Positions 35,785 to 48,170 of a stretch of 64,000 bases of DNA are shown here, piece by piece. The stretch covers positions 1 through 64,000 of the forward strand of contig JAKCWG010000512.1 in the NCBI GenBank assembly GCA_021464415.1. Direction: 5' to 3'. Made by a program: the position numbers and the translations under genes. Numbering within the stretch: the first letter of the stretch is position 1; every line of letters starts with the position of its first letter. This DNA is from Lonicera japonica. Taxonomy: Eukaryota; Streptophyta; Magnoliopsida; Dipsacales; Caprifoliaceae. The notes beneath the pieces were generated by a model, which saw nothing but the letters and a program-made list of their open reading frames with translations, was not told the DNA's origin and did not search any database.

Positions 35785-35955
35785 GTGCTCATTTGGTTTA
35801 AATTTAAGTTTTTTCCTGAAATTTTAAAATGGTAAATGCACACAAGTATTCTCTTATAATTCATGATGTCAAGAGATCGAATCATAAGAGAATGAGAATC
35901 AAAATATTTCAGGTGAAATTACCATTTTAGATACTAGGAACAAACAAGTACTCAC
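35785..35955. mobile_element. Small MITE, GTGCTC/GAGTAC ends
   Basis: The left arm GTGCTCATTTGGTTTAAATT running to TAAAATGGTAAATGCACAC pairs with the inverted right arm GTGAGTACTTGTTTGTTCCT running to CTAAAATGGTAATTTCACC. Same family as 22588-22742 and about 36560-36731. Confidence 0.55.
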
Positions 35956-36479
35956 TATTGTGGATGAGTATAATATTCACTACATCCTTAATTAAGTGCA
36001 TGTCTATGTTTGGTTTAGAACAAAACTCTTTTCCCATCGTGTATTTTAGTATGTTAGTTTTGTTCTGAAAATATAAGTGATATTTTAATTAGGGACTTCT
36101 CAAAAAAAAAGAAGGGTGGAGTGGTGGACTTAATTGGGGAAAGACATAACAGAGAAAATTAATTACCTGTTTATTCAAACATCAAACATCACTGTTGACA
36201 CCAGAAAAAAAAGGGAGAGAGATTATTGGAGATGAAACACTACTGACTTGAGAAAAAGTAAAAAGGAAAATTAAAAAATAGTTATGGCAGATTTGGAACT
36301 TTGCATAATTACCTGTTTATGTAAGAGAGGATACATATACAAGCTAGCTAGTACATGATATGAGAAATTATTGGAGAAGCAAAACTCTCTTATCACGGGA
36401 CAAATTCTCACCATCCATATTAATAAGGTAGAGCAGAATATAGTAAAAACTAGGAAATCAAAAACCCACGTGAAAATTT

Positions 36480-36900
36480 ATAAGACTAATTTAATCTATT
36501 ATGCTGATATACAGACACAACATAATACTTCTTTTCTCTTATTCCTTACCAACACTAGGAGTCTAAATTGGTAAGTAAATTATAATTAATTAAATTGGTA
36601 ATTAAACTCACACTAAGAATCTCTTATAATTTATGTCAATAAGTTGAATCATATGTTGAGCCCCAAACATTCCATGGGAAAATACCATTTTCGGTTACAA
36701 GAACGAACAAAAACTTGAACCAAGCGAGCACTTAAAGTAGAACAAATTTTTAAGAACACACAAGTAAATGAGTTAGAACAAAACTTTTTTCCTATTGCTT
36801 ATTTTGCACGTTAATTTTGTTGTGAAAATGAAAGTGCGATCTTAATTAGGGACTTCTTAGAAAAGGAAGAGTGGACTTAATTTGGAACAAAGGGAGTAAC
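36480..36900. repeat. Diverged duplicate of 35700-36150, with MITE copy
   Basis: Blocks recur in the same order about 760 bp after their counterparts: GACACAA(T/C)ATA, TCTTATTCC(T/C)TACCA-like text, a MITE copy ending GAACCAAGCGAGCAC (36717-36731), and TTAATTAGGGACTTCT followed by GTGGACTTAATT. It ends GGAACAAAGGGAGTA (36884-36898), which resembles a Stowaway end. Non-coding. Confidence 0.45.
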
Positions 36901-37271
36901 AAAAGTTATATATATAAATATATTGTAACATGTATATAAGCTGAACATATAAAAGAAATTAGATATATATGTAAAATAGAATAAATAAATAATAGAAATA
37001 AAAGTGTATAATAGAATAAATATTGTTTTTACATTAATTTCCTTAAAAAGTGAAATCGTAGATTTCTATATAATAATTAATTATTTGTTTATGTGAACAA
37101 AGAATGACAAAATGTGATTATAAAATGCAATTGAATGTTCACATGCCTGTGTGATGAATATTGGAACCTCTTTCCATGTCGATTAATTCTTCATATAGCA
37201 CTGTTGAACTACATTCATGCTAAACAAATTATTGGAGAAGAGAAACTCACATTGCTAAACTAATTTGGGCG
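36901..37271. other. 3' flank of the NBS-LRR gene
   Basis: AT-rich non-coding sequence downstream of the resistance gene. No recognisable gene, MITE end or clear poly(A) signal cluster that I can assign. Confidence 0.3.
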
Positions 37272-40200
37272 TCATCTTACATAACCACCATCAATGTAAA
37301 TGCGCGTTTGAGGGGGAATCTCCGACCACCCTGGTCTTCTCTGCTTCAAAAGGGGGCACCTATAGATTCTTAGGAAAGCTAACTTGGTGAGTCTTTCCAT
37401 GCTTGGCAGATACTTGAGCTTCTTACAATAATTGATTTCTATTGTTTGAAGACAAGACAAGTTTCCAAACCAATCGGGCAAGGTTTCAATTCCGAATCCT
37501 TGTATTATTAAATAATTTAGGGAAGTGAGGTGTTGAAGCTGCTCTGGTATCGATTCCCAGTGTGACCATCCATATAATTCAAGTCGACTAAGATGCGGTT
37601 GCATGTTTTGGAGGGTGTCAAGACTCGGAAATGAATTCAGCTCATTTGAGAAGGGACCGAGAGTTAACTTGCTTAAGCGAGTAAGGCAATCCAAAGCTGG
37701 CAAACAAGTCAATTTGTAGCAGTTGGTTATAACTAAATACCCGAGAGAAGTACCCATTGGTTCTAATTCCGGTAAGGCAATCAGATTACTGCAACTGCTT
37801 ATATGCAAATTTTCAAGGGATACAAGATTGGGGAAAACGAGTGATTTTATTGGAGAACTAAATATTTGGAGATTTGTGATAGATTTGTTGTTCTCCAACA
37901 GCCCATCCGGAAGGTAAGTAAGCTCTGCCACTTCAGTGATCGACAAAGAAGTGAGAGTTGTCAAGTTTCTGCATATATTTGTAAGTGGCAAGATGCTATT
38001 CACAACGCGGACTGTCAATTTCTTGATACTTGTAAAACATCCTGGAACAGCAGCCAACTTTGGACAGTCTTCAATTTCCAATTCCTCTAACAGAGGAAAT
38101 ATTAATTTTTCAACTTCCTTCCATTCCTCCAGGTTGGGCATCACAGATAGCTTGAAACTTATCAATGATGGAAAATATATTGATCGCTCAATTATATCGC
38201 CACTATAATGACAACTGTGATAATAAAACGAAGTATCTATGAACTTAAGATTAGGCATTTCAACCAACTTGAGTTCCCGAAGATGTGGTAGCTGCCCGAG
38301 CATTGGGAGATACTCGCAATTTTTGCACCCTCTTAATTCTATCTCCACCAAATTTTCAAGAGGCAACCACCTTCCATCCCTACCGTCAATATTCACCATC
38401 ATTTTCATCATCCATGTTGGGAATTTATTACCCAAGAAGTATTGAACCGAAAGTCTCTTCAGGTGTGAATGAGGTTGAAGACCTTCCAAAACTTCCACAT
38501 CATCATTTTTCGTATTCACTTCCCTGTCGCAACTCCATTCAAATTCCATCCTGTTTGCATTTGTTTTTTCAAATAACTTTGCTTTTTGTGCTTCTTCTCT
38601 GCCACTCACTTGTTCAAGATCGCGTATCAAAACCATACCTCTTAGGTGCTTTAAACAACCAAGCTCTTCAATCCGACGACCCTTTTCTCGCCCAACATCA
38701 AACCATGGCAATGTTTGAAGGCAAGTTAACCGCCCCAAATGCATTGGTTGATACAAGCAAGGATTATTATAGTAATGGAGATGTCTCAAGTTTATTAAGT
38801 TACTCAATTCATCTGGAAGCTCTTCCACACTGTACCCTAAGCTTAAAGTCTGCAAGTTATACAGTTTCCCAATAGATTTGGGCAAAACTGCAATACTAGC
38901 AGCCGACAAATCAAGATATCTCAAATGTTTCAGTTTGCTAATTATATTTGACAAGTTTTCCATCCAAACACCGCCCAATTTTAAAACGTGCAAGCATTTG
39001 AAGTTCGAGATGTTATTAAGTATAGTATCATGCAAGAATATCCTATCATGCAAGAACAATGTGTGTAAATATCTAGCCTTCTCCTTTGATACTGCTGTCC
39101 ATATTGCTTCCCCACTAGAGTAAGATGCTAAGTGCCGAACTTGAGGAATGTCATTAACTAAAGAATCCTTCTCTAAACGGAAGCATTCAGATTTCGAAAC
39201 AGATTGCGCAAGGTCATGCACAAGATCGTGCATCTTACAACGAACGATATTACCATATATATCCTTCTCTACATCTTGGAATAAGGAATTTCGGACCAAA
39301 TCATTGAAAAATTGATTACCTATATCCTCCATCACCTTTTTACTACTCCCAAAATCGTCAAATTGAAGGAATCCTAGAGCCATCCAAAGTTGGATTAATT
39401 CTTCCTTTTCTATAATCCAATCCTTGATAAAGATGGAACAGTATGCAAAACATTGCTTTATAAAGGGTGATGGTAAATGATTGAAACTCAATTTCAAGAT
39501 TCCCAAGACTCCTTCGTCCTCATCTTCACTAGAAACCCAAGGTACACTTTCGCGAACATCTAACCACTCCTCCCTGTCCTTCTTAGAAAACATCATCCCT
39601 CCGACCACCTTTGCTGCTAATGGCACACCTCGGCATTTCTTTGCAATTTCAAGTCCAATTTCCTCTAGTTCTCGAGTCATTGATGCTCCTCCAGTTGCAA
39701 ATGCTTTTTGTTTAAATATAGACCAAATTTCATCGTCCGAAAGTAATTCCAGACAATGTGAACCATGCGTCCCCATGATGGATGCCACACCTTGCTTACG
39801 AGTGGTAACAATAATACTATTTCCCTTGGCTGTATTAACACCAAGCAAACAACTCTTAAAATCCTCCCACTTACCAACGTTTTCAGTCCAAACGTCATCA
39901 AGTACCAAAAGATATTTCCTCCCTCCTAACTCTTTTTTAAGGTCACCAAGTATGGCATTCCTGCTTTTTTCCTCGAACTTCCCTCCTTTAAGAGATTCTA
40001 GGATCTCCATTAGAAGTCTCTTGGTATTAAAATTATCAGATACGCATACCCAAACTCTCACATCGAAATGTCCCACAATTTTTTCATCATTGTATATTAG
40101 TTTAGCAATAGTTGTTTTCCCGAGCCCGCCAATTCCCACTACGGGAACAACAGAAAGAACTTCATGATTGCCAGGGTCGATCAACACTTTCACTATTTTC

Positions 40201-40727
40201 AATGCTTCATTTTCCCTTCCAACGACTCCTGAATTGTCGAGGAAGGAATCAGTCTCCCGGTTCAAAGAGACATGAAGAGAAAATGCATCCACAGCTCGCC
40301 TTTGGAGCCCAAAATCATTTGCATCTTTGTTAATCTTCTCCAAGGATGTATTAATTTTCTTGATCTTGTGACCCATTTTGTAACGGAACATAATGGGATT
40401 AGAGGCAGAGAAGAAGGAGAGTACCTTTCTTGTCATTTGATTTTTGATCTCAACCTTACGTCGGAGAATTTCGTAAGCAAACTCATCCAGAGTAATTTCA
40501 GCATCTTCAGCTACATCTTTAAGCCTCTTCATCCATAGCTTCACCGCCTCTTCCTGCACTTGTCTTGCCTCGGCATCATGTAACACTGCTCGAATCAAGG
40601 TTAATGATTCACGAAGCGCTATTAGTTCTTGTTTGAAACCCAATACAAGGCTAATCTCTTGACCAATCAGTGATGCAACTTTATTTGATACTCCTTGTAA
40701 AACAACACATACAAATGGATCAGACAT
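37272..40727 (-). CDS. CC-NBS-LRR disease resistance protein (RGA-like), intact, single exon
   Basis: Intracellular immune receptor of the CNL class (1151 residues from the chosen Met). Rx-type coiled coil at about 1-150, with an EDVID-like [15 protein letters not shown] (72-86). NB-ARC about 165-510: P-loop GIGGLGKTT (198-206), [19 protein letters not shown], kinase-2 [10 protein letters not shown] (271-280, final Trp typical of CNLs), [17 protein letters not shown] as [13 protein letters not shown] (365-377), [13 protein letters not shown], and MHD within [12 protein letters not shown] (499-501). Irregular LRRs run from about 550 to 1130 ([20 protein letters not shown]). All nucleotide-binding motifs are complete and there is no stop or frameshift over 3.4 kb, so it is probably functional. 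The frame stays open upstream to 40850, but the Met at 40727 begins [20 protein letters not shown], the usual N-terminus; the 41 residues before it look like untranslated sequence. It is predicted to bind ADP/ATP and trigger defence on sensing an effector; the ligand is unknown. It is the only intact gene in the window. Confidence 0.95.
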   Translation of the reverse strand: MSDPFVCVVLQGVSNKVASLIGQEISLVLGFKQELIALRESLTLIRAVLHDAEARQVQEEAVKLWMKRLKDVAEDAEITLDEFAYEILRRKVEIKNQMTRKVLSFFSASNPIMFRYKMGHKIKKINTSLEKINKDANDFGLQRRAVDAFSLHVSLNRETDSFLDNSGVVGRENEALKIVKVLIDPGNHEVLSVVPVVGIGGLGKTTIAKLIYNDEKIVGHFDVRVWVCVSDNFNTKRLLMEILESLKGGKFEEKSRNAILGDLKKELGGRKYLLVLDDVWTENVGKWEDFKSCLLGVNTAKGNSIIVTTRKQGVASIMGTHGSHCLELLSDDEIWSIFKQKAFATGGASMTRELEEIGLEIAKKCRGVPLAAKVVGGMMFSKKDREEWLDVRESVPWVSSEDEDEGVLGILKLSFNHLPSPFIKQCFAYCSIFIKDWIIEKEELIQLWMALGFLQFDDFGSSKKVMEDIGNQFFNDLVRNSLFQDVEKDIYGNIVRCKMHDLVHDLAQSVSKSECFRLEKDSLVNDIPQVRHLASYSSGEAIWTAVSKEKARYLHTLFLHDRIFLHDTILNNISNFKCLHVLKLGGVWMENLSNIISKLKHLRYLDLSAASIAVLPKSIGKLYNLQTLSLGYSVEELPDELSNLINLRHLHYYNNPCLYQPMHLGRLTCLQTLPWFDVGREKGRRIEELGCLKHLRGMVLIRDLEQVSGREEAQKAKLFEKTNANRMEFEWSCDREVNTKNDDVEVLEGLQPHSHLKRLSVQYFLGNKFPTWMMKMMVNIDGRDGRWLPLENLVEIELRGCKNCEYLPMLGQLPHLRELKLVEMPNLKFIDTSFYYHSCHYSGDIIERSIYFPSLISFKLSVMPNLEEWKEVEKLIFPLLEELEIEDCPKLAAVPGCFTSIKKLTVRVVNSILPLTNICRNLTTLTSLSITEVAELTYLPDGLLENNKSITNLQIFSSPIKSLVFPNLVSLENLHISSCSNLIALPELEPMGTSLGYLVITNCYKLTCLPALDCLTRLSKLTLGPFSNELNSFPSLDTLQNMQPHLSRLELYGWSHWESIPEQLQHLTSLNYLIIQGFGIETLPDWFGNLSCLQTIEINYCKKLKYLPSMERLTKLAFLRIYRCPLLKQRRPGWSEIPPQTRIYIDGGYVR

Positions 40728-41470
40728 TTCTGCCTCTCTGCTATCTAACAGATTTGCTATTGAAAGAGTTAAAGAGTACTCAAACAGGGAGGTATTCTTA
40801 GAGACGAAAAAGTTGACAAAGAAAAGAAGTGAAGAGAAATGTGAGTGCACACAGGAGATAAGATTGGAGGATGGATCTTGCAGGCTGCATTATTGATTGC
40901 GTGTGGAATTACTGCCCAATTTCGTGAAAGCAATGATGGCCGGTCAGTTCATGCCCTCCGGCCGGTCGGCCACTAAGGTGATGCTTTCAAATAAATTTTG
41001 TATTCTGTTCATACTTCATTAATTTAGGACCATTTGACAACTAAATTGAAAAATAATTAAAATATAATTATTATTTTTTTTTGTAATTTAAAAAATATGA
41101 TAACTATTTTTCTTTAGCACTGAATATAAAAAATTAGTAAAAAAATATTATTGAACTAAAGCCCCGTATATATAGTATTCTTTGAATGTCAGCATTGGAT
41201 TTTAAGAAGTACACAACATATCACAAAGTACTTGTAAAATAAGTAGTGCAATTAATGTTATTGATTTTCAATTAAAAAAACATACCTCAATGATCCACTA
41301 AAAATAATCAACAGTCTTTTGTCCAAAAAATATAGTAATATGGATTTCCAATTTAATGCATTTATTCATAAATTTGAGAAAGATAAGATTGGAGGATGGA
41401 TCTTGGCTGCCGATTCACAAAAATCATGTTACATGGAAAGCTTAATTTGATAAGAAAAATGGTTGTCCTT
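40728..41470 (-). promoter_or_regulatory. 5' flank of the NBS-LRR gene, partly duplicated
   Basis: Upstream (higher coordinates) of the start codon. A 25-bp segment at 40856-40880 (AGATAAGATTGGAGGATGGA plus TCTTG) is repeated exactly at 41381-41405. The following text (TTATTGATTGCG...GGAATTACTG...GGTCAGTTCATG, 40890-40950) has a diverged copy at about 42005-42080. A TATATATA run at 41166-41173 could serve as TATA element on the minus strand, 440 bp from the start codon, but this is only positional. Confidence 0.4.
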
Positions 41471-41765
41471 TCTTTAGGTTTTGTTTGGTATCAACATGAA
41501 AAATAATTAGATTGTGTAAAAAGTTAAAAAATAAGTTGAGGTATATGATTACATACTCACCATCTCATACTCATTTTTACAAGTAGATATCTTTCATCCT
41601 TCATTACTTTTTGTGAAATTTTTTTCTTCTTCAACCAAAGAAAAAAAACTCCATTGAAAAAGTCACAAAATAAGAAGATATCTCCCCACATATCTCAACT
41701 TATTTTTCAATTTCTCATAACAATCAATTATTTTTATTTTTCATATTGTTATCAAACGAATATTT
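41471..41765. mobile_element. Tourist-like MITE (about 295 bp)
   Basis: The left arm GGTTTTGTTTGGTATCAACA to AAAAAATAAGTTGAGGTAT is matched by the inverted right arm ATACTCAACTTATTTTTCAA-type text ending TGTTATCAAACGAATA. The arms are about 75 bp. TTA occurs at both edges, compatible with a PIF/Harbinger duplication. It is inserted in the duplicated upstream segment of the NBS-LRR gene. Relatives: 27870-28143 and 61380-61641. Confidence 0.55.
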
Positions 41766-42089
41766 ATTTTTTTTTACTATCCCCAATTGTCTCGAATTAA
41801 CATTGTCGCTTCTTTTTAGTAAATTTTAAGAAAATACTCATTTTAATTTAATTAATATAACTATGTAAGATAACTTATTTGGTTATTGTAAAATTTAATA
41901 CAATGATCACTTTCTGAGAAATAAATTATTAATTTAAAATATTTTAAAAATTAAGTTAGACTAGGAATTACTTTCCGTTTCTTTATGGCATTTGATGAAT
42001 TGAATTATTGATAATTTGACATTGTGCGGAATTATTGGCCACTTTAGTAAAGTAAAAGATGGGCGGTCAATTCATGTCGTCCACTATAG

Positions 42090-42808
<719 letters not shown>

Positions 42809-42819
42809 CACTACTATAG

Positions 42820-43205
42820 AGACACTTTCACTTATTTTGTAAATAAATTTCGTCCATTCCCCTCTTCATTTATTTAAATTGCGTTTCATAATAAAATTTA
42901 AAAATAGTTAGTTTTTTTTATAAGAAGTTAAAAAATATAGGGAGTAATTTGATAAGATGTATGTTCATTGTTACATATTTATTTTATGAGTAAATATTGT
43001 CTATTTTTTCTTATTTGCATACACAAATTTTCTTTCTCATTTCAAAAGGATTTTATTTGTGTGAAAAAGGGAAAAGAATGGTTCCGTTTGACAAGAAGTT
43101 GGAAATGATAGATCTAGCTAGATCCAATAACCTTATGGTGAAGACCATCACCAATATAAATGTTAGGATCGTTCATGTCATTTCACAAAGAATCAATAAA
43201 TGAAT
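42820..43205. other. Unassigned; partial MITE-like text
   Basis: 42850-43080 has loose similarity to the MITE family at 41471 and 61380 (TTCATAATAAAATTTAAAAA, TTTCTTTCTCATTTC) but no clear ends. The open frame at 42997-43203 has no recognisable domain. Confidence 0.3.
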
Positions 43206-43603
43206 AAACGGAAGTGTACCTGAATTCATAACGTGTAATTTATGGTCAAGTGGTTGACCTTCTATATCTACATGTATTTCTTTAGAGGATCCTTTAAGCT
43301 TTCTCTATACTCTTTGTGATAATGTGAGCTCAACAGGGACATAATTCATACATGCGATATGGGGACCATAAAAATAATATATAGATAGTAAACTCTATTA
43401 TCTTTTTTTACTTCTATTTTAGCCGATCATAAAAATAGAAATTATTTTTAAGTCTCTACACATTAAAGGTCCACACAATTTTAGACATATTAAAACCCAC
43501 ATTACTTAAACCTTAGTAAATCAAGGTGGGTTTAACCATACGACTATTCACAATACATAATTATTTCACATATAAGCTTAATGTTGAATTAAAAATTTAA
43601 TAA
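43206..43603 (-). mobile_element. Probable copia 3' LTR fragment
   Basis: On the minus strand, GCCCAAGTGGGAGAT at about 43603-43618 is the usual polypurine tract of TNT/Tork-like copia elements, normally followed by an LTR starting TGTTA. Here TATTAAATTTTT follows, as if TG had become TA. It lies just downstream of the copia RNase H remnant at 44035-44335. The far end is not resolved. Confidence 0.4.
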
Positions 43604-44034
43604 TCTCCCACTTGGGCTATATTTGTAACCTTCTAATTAAATATTGTAAAATTGAGATCAGCCTTGCTATCATTACAGAAATGTATCTGTATCAAATCCG
43701 GTCCACCAATTATATCAACATAGGATCAAAGAGACTTTCGTTACACTTGACACAAGTCGACCCATCAATGGTCACACATGTTCATATAACTAAATGACAT
43801 GGATCATGATGTGGATGTGTAGCATGAAAATTTCATGCAATGTGATATTAATATACCTATTTCCAACTATCTGCCTTAAACCTTAGTGAGATCAAATCAG
43901 AGTGTGTGATAAAAACATTATTTTTGCATAAAATAACTTCAATATATCCTTAAACCGAAGTTAATGAAAAATGTTTATATCATAGAAACACTAAAAATTA
44001 CAAACTCCCACTAAAATTAAATATCCTGAAGAAA

Positions 44035-44335
44035 AACATAACACTCATACGAGTAGTGTACTCATTAAACATTTTAGGTGACAATTCCTTAAAACATGAC
44101 ACCCATGCGAGTTTATACTGATGTGTTCTATAGACATATGTCCACTCTAAACTTTTTCCTTGACAACTAGGGATTTTATGTCTATATTCTTAGACTTCGT
44201 CAAGCTCTTGTTGTTAATGGAGTATAGAATTGCTGACCTATTGTCACAAAATAACTTGAATGGTCTTTTAATACTACCCAATATCCACAGTCCCATGAAA
44301 AAATTTCGCAGCCATATTTTGTGATTGGACACCTC
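44035..44335 (-). pseudogene. Ty1/copia RNase H C-terminal fragment
   Basis: The minus-strand frame reads IWLRNFFMGLWILGSIKRPF, KLFCDNRSAILYSINNKSLT, KSKNIDIKSLVVKEKV, then a stop in place of Gln and SGHMSIEHIS. This is the standard copia RNase H end (WLRNF, CDN-SA, K-HIDIKYLVVKE-VQ, SIEHI). Downstream text (MFNEYTTRMSVMFF in a shifted frame) fits the closing helix. Truncated upstream; no other pol domain remains. Confidence 0.8.
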
Positions 44336-44439
44336 ATAACAAGTTATAAACTATATCGTCATGGTAAGAAAGGCTATAAAAGACCGTTAAGCACTCTTTT
44401 AAAAGATAGCACCTCTAGCCAGTAGGTAAACAGAGCCTA

Positions 44440-44939
44440 ACATATATCACATTTTTCGTTTTGGATTAAAGGAGCTTTATCCGACTATTAAGGAGTTTTC
44501 AGTCCTTCTTCATCAGGAGCTTACTTTACCATTGGTTATGTTTTATGATATTTGCAGTCCATGGGCCCTTCTAGCTGAGTTTCTGGGGCTTTGTGAATCT
44601 CAATGCCGGAATATGGTGGTAGATGGCCAGCTCCATTTAGGTCGTATTGTTCATTTTTTTCTACGGTTGTCTCCTTACACTCTTCCCCTTTAGTGTCACA
44701 CTGCTACATGTATGTTTTGTGCACTTTATCAAATGTTATTGGTTACTAGGATGCTATTTTGGTTGATCTGTTTGTTTTTCATGTGGTGGTAGGGGCTACT
44801 TGTGGTGATCTGGTTGCACCTATGATTTTAGCGAAGACGCTAAATGATTTGGATGCATTTGTTCATGGTGAGACTAAGGTACTTAGGAGCAATTTTTACC
44901 CCTTGTATTTTTTGTTGACAGAGAAGCTTTCGAAGGAGC
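44440..44939 (+). pseudogene. Transposon-associated plant gene (DUF7745/mobile-domain-like), 5' part
   Basis: A nearly continuous coding text: FRFGLKELYPTIKEFSVLLH, LAEFLGLCESQ, LHLGRIVHFFLRLSPYTLPL, stop, then after a frameshift DAILVDLFVFHVVVGATCGD, LVAPMILAKTLNDLDAFVHG, ETKVLRSNFYPLYFLLTEKL. The 'P-T-x-x-E-F/Y-x-x-L-L' start and later L-x-R-F pattern recall plant transposon-associated proteins such as DUF7745 or plant-mobile-domain families. The assignment is tentative. The reading is cut at 44939 by an insertion and resumes at 48171. Confidence 0.4.
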
Positions 44940-45335
44940 TGTTGTGAATGTTTTATATACTCGTAAGTGCATGAGTCGAATACTAGTGTAGCTTAGGCAA
45001 GAGCGAGATCGAACCCTAGGGACCTAACGGATGGAACGTTTGTATTTCACTCACTAATTCTAATTAATTCATAGTCTAGCTTAAAAATTGGAAGAGATGA
45101 ATTATCAACTAAAATACGAATAAAATAATTAAAAATGATACTCATGAAATAATCAATTAATAAAATACTAGGGTGGTGGAGTCATATTTGATATCATGTT
45201 CCTAATATTAATGTCCAACAAACTCTACTCTCTATCTCGCACTAATTTGGTCTCTCAACTCTATTAGATGAGGAAAATAAATTCAATAAAGCTCAATTAA
45301 TATTTAAAATTCAATTGTTAATTCTTTCACAGCTA

Positions 45336-45338
<3 letters not shown>

Positions 45339-45375
<37 letters not shown>
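45339..45375. repeat. (AT)n microsatellite
   Basis: An uninterrupted AT dinucleotide run of about 18 units within the 3.2-kb insertion. Confidence 0.95.
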
Positions 45376-45377
<2 letters not shown>

Positions 45378-46876
45378 ATCAAAACACTCACTATATCCGT
45401 CAAAACATACCCTATATTTGCTCTCAACAAATCATAAGGTGAATCCAACAAAAAAAATAATGAGAATCCAATCTTATTTTTATCAATTGAAATATGTATT
45501 GAATAGGAAGAATTATTTTTAACATTAAAGCATTAAATTGGTAGAGTCAATTAGCATGAATACATGCAAGGGAATTAATTAAATATATTCATCCTTAACC
45601 CTAGAAAATAATTTAGCCTAGCATACTTATAAATAAAACAAAACAAATAATTAAATAATACATAAATAAATAAATTAAATACTTACTTGGATTTTTGCCA
45701 ATAAATTGAAGAAAAGAACTTGATAAGTGCTCAAAATTGTTATTTAAACCGGTAAATAATATTTTGTTAGTATATAATTAATACTTAAATTGCGGAAGAA
45801 TAATATTTATTTTGTCTTTTTGTAGGGAAGAAGTAAATTGTGATAAAAAGTTTAAAAAGGTAGAATAAGTCAATTAAATATCAGAAATGAAGATAAAGAA
45901 GAAAAAATATTCCAATTCAATATTCTCTCTTAATTTGAATACAACTCCTTATCATCTCTCTTAATTAGAATCCTAATAGAATTCATATTTGTTATTTCTA
46001 CTACAATTCTAGTTTTTTAAACCTTTTAAACTTCTATCTCTTATTCCTATATATCTCTACACCTAAAATCATAGAAAAAATAGAGAAAATATAGAGATAG
46101 AAAAAAATAGATAGAGATATATAGTTAGAATATAGATATTATTAGAGAGTTCTAGAGAGAGAAAATCATCCATATACTAGTTACCGTGAGCCGAAATATT
46201 GAAGGTGAATAAGTGGACAACATATAGCCGTGCGGTACAAGCTAGTTCGAGCATCATAAACAAGAATGTTTTCTAACCTTTTAATTTTCTATAACTGTAT
46301 TCAAATATTTTAATTTTAATTTTAATGTTGAATTATTATTTTATTTTAATGTGTTCTTTATTTAATATGCTTGGCTAAATTCTCCCCCGAAGGAGAGGGA
46401 TGAAACCGCCATGGATGTAATGTGCTTAATTTAATTCTAATTAATTTTTAATTATTTGTCCCAAGTTAAAATAAATATTGAAATTATCATTATTATAACG
46501 TGTGTTTTCTTTCTAGTACTTTAATTGTTTTTAAAATAAAGGAAGAATCTCTTGTGATCACCAATTTGGGGATACAGGCGATACCTATTTTTATTTACAT
46601 TAATTTTAAAGAAAGAATGATGGTGATTTTGAATTGGTTTATATAGTAGGGATGAATATTAAAATATAATTAGATATTTTTTATTTATGTCCATGGTGGT
46701 GGATTCTCTTTCCTTGGGATTTCTCATTATTGATTAATTGTTTGCTTACCTTAACTTAACTAGTTTATTTTAATTAGTTTAATTTCTTAGTTTAGATAAT
46801 TTCAAAATCAAAATTTAAAAACTGTTTTAATTTAGATTCTTAAAATATTGGATTTCGACAATCTTTCTTGCTTTTA

Positions 46877-47399
46877 GGCCTCGTTTGATTCGGGTATTAA
46901 AAAGTAGGATGTAATTATTAATACCACTTTTTGTATAATATCTTGTTTGATTCGCACAAATGTGCTGGGATTACTAATACCGGTATTAACTTTAAACCAC
47001 TCTTTGTGCTATAATTTAATACCAGGGAGATGTGGTATTGTTTATCCAGGATTAAGAAAAAGGAACCATATATTTTCAAAAATGCAATTACTACTATAAT
47101 ATTTTCAAAAATGCCACTACTACTACTATATTATTATTATTTTAACTTTTAAATTTTTTTTTTTTGAAATTTAAAAAAAAAAAATTCAAAATTTGTTTTT
47201 AAAAATATTTATTTTTATTTTGTTAGTCCAAAATATAATCCCGTATACGAGTTACAGAGCCAAACATGATATTCTAATATTAATACTGCATGAATCAAAC
47301 AGGGTATTAGCATTAAATTAATATCAGGATTAATAATCCAGTACTATTAATACTGGTATTATTAATCCCACCGATCCTAATACCTGAATCAAACGAGAC
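46877..47399. mobile_element. Tourist-like (PIF/Harbinger) MITE, 523 bp
   Basis: TTA duplications at 46874-46876 and 47400-47402 flank the inverted ends GGCCTCGTTTGATTCGGGTA and (inverted right end) GTCTCGTTTGATTCAGGTAT. Inner sequences also pair (AATACCGGTATTA; AATACTGGTATTATTAATCC). No transposase. It is nested in the 3.2-kb insertion. Confidence 0.8.
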
Positions 47400-48170
47400 T
47401 TAAAATAAGATTCTTTTACACAAAAATAAGATTTTATTGTATTTAAGTGAGGAATAAAACAACCATAAATTAATTTTAAAACTTTCCCTTAAATCAAAAC
47501 TAAAAATTCTGAATTAATTATACTTCCCACAAAACAAGAAGAGTGCTCGCCATAACAGAAAAGAAAAAGGAAAAAAAAACTCTCTCGATAAGCGAGCAAA
47601 AGAAAAAGAGTAGGAACCAAAATATGCGGCTGTGTTCTCTCCTCCACTCGGCAACCCCTTCTTTTATATTTGCTGTGGCTGCTTGATGGGATTTTTGGCT
47701 TTGTGGGCTTTAATTGAGTGGAATAGGCCTGCTGAGCTTTAATTGGCCCGCTGGTATAAAGATTGGCGTGTGGACTAGGCCCACTTGCTGTTGTGGCTTC
47801 TTTGCTAGGACAAGAGCTTTGAATTGTTATAGTATCTTTAAAAATATATATTTGTTCTTGCCAGGAAAGGATCTTGTGTTTAGCTTGTGAATACCCGCCA
47901 CTCCAAACAGTAAAGCTACACAACCCCTTCATGATTAATCTAACTTCATTTATTTTTAAGCCCAGATGTTGCTTCTCCATTATTCCTTCCGTCAAATTTC
48001 TTTTCGCTATAACTTTTTCATTTCAACTCCGAATTATTTAATTCAAAAGCCAACTTTCTCCAATAAATTTTGGACACCTGAAAAGCACTAAAAACACAAC
48101 AAATGTAATAATATATGCTCTCCAAAGTAAATATTAGTGGCCTAAAATGTACCAATTTCTTGGCACATTA

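Larger units (their letters stand above)
44940..48170. mobile_element. 3.2-kb insertion in the transposon-associated gene
   Basis: GGAGCTG occurs at both edges (44935-44941 and 48171-48177), and the coding text before (TEKLSKEL) and after (YLRDSGLFFHRYDYARL) reads as one protein once the insert is set aside. The first about 770 bp (TGCATGAGTCGAATACTAGT, GAGATCGAACCCTAGGGACC, GGATGGAACGTTTG) have a diverged second copy at 62880-63620. The insert contains an (AT)n run and a nested Tourist-like MITE, and an open frame at 47489-47995 (minus, 168 aa, no domain seen). Class uncertain: a solo LTR or a non-autonomous retroelement is most likely. Confidence 0.5.

Noticed and set aside
38285..38875. 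A 196-residue open frame on the plus strand (and others such as 39481-40167) opposite the NBS-LRR gene
   Set aside because: Antisense shadow of the conserved NBS-LRR coding sequence; no own motifs.
40728..40850. Upstream extension of the NBS-LRR frame by 41 residues
   Set aside because: The hydrophobic extension does not look like an NBS-LRR N-terminus, whereas the Met at 40727 starts the usual Rx-type coiled coil.
47489..47995. 168-residue open frame on the minus strand as a gene
   Set aside because: Low-complexity composition (Ser/Thr/Pro then Phe/Leu runs), no recognisable domain, inside a repeat insertion. Noted in the insertion entry only.
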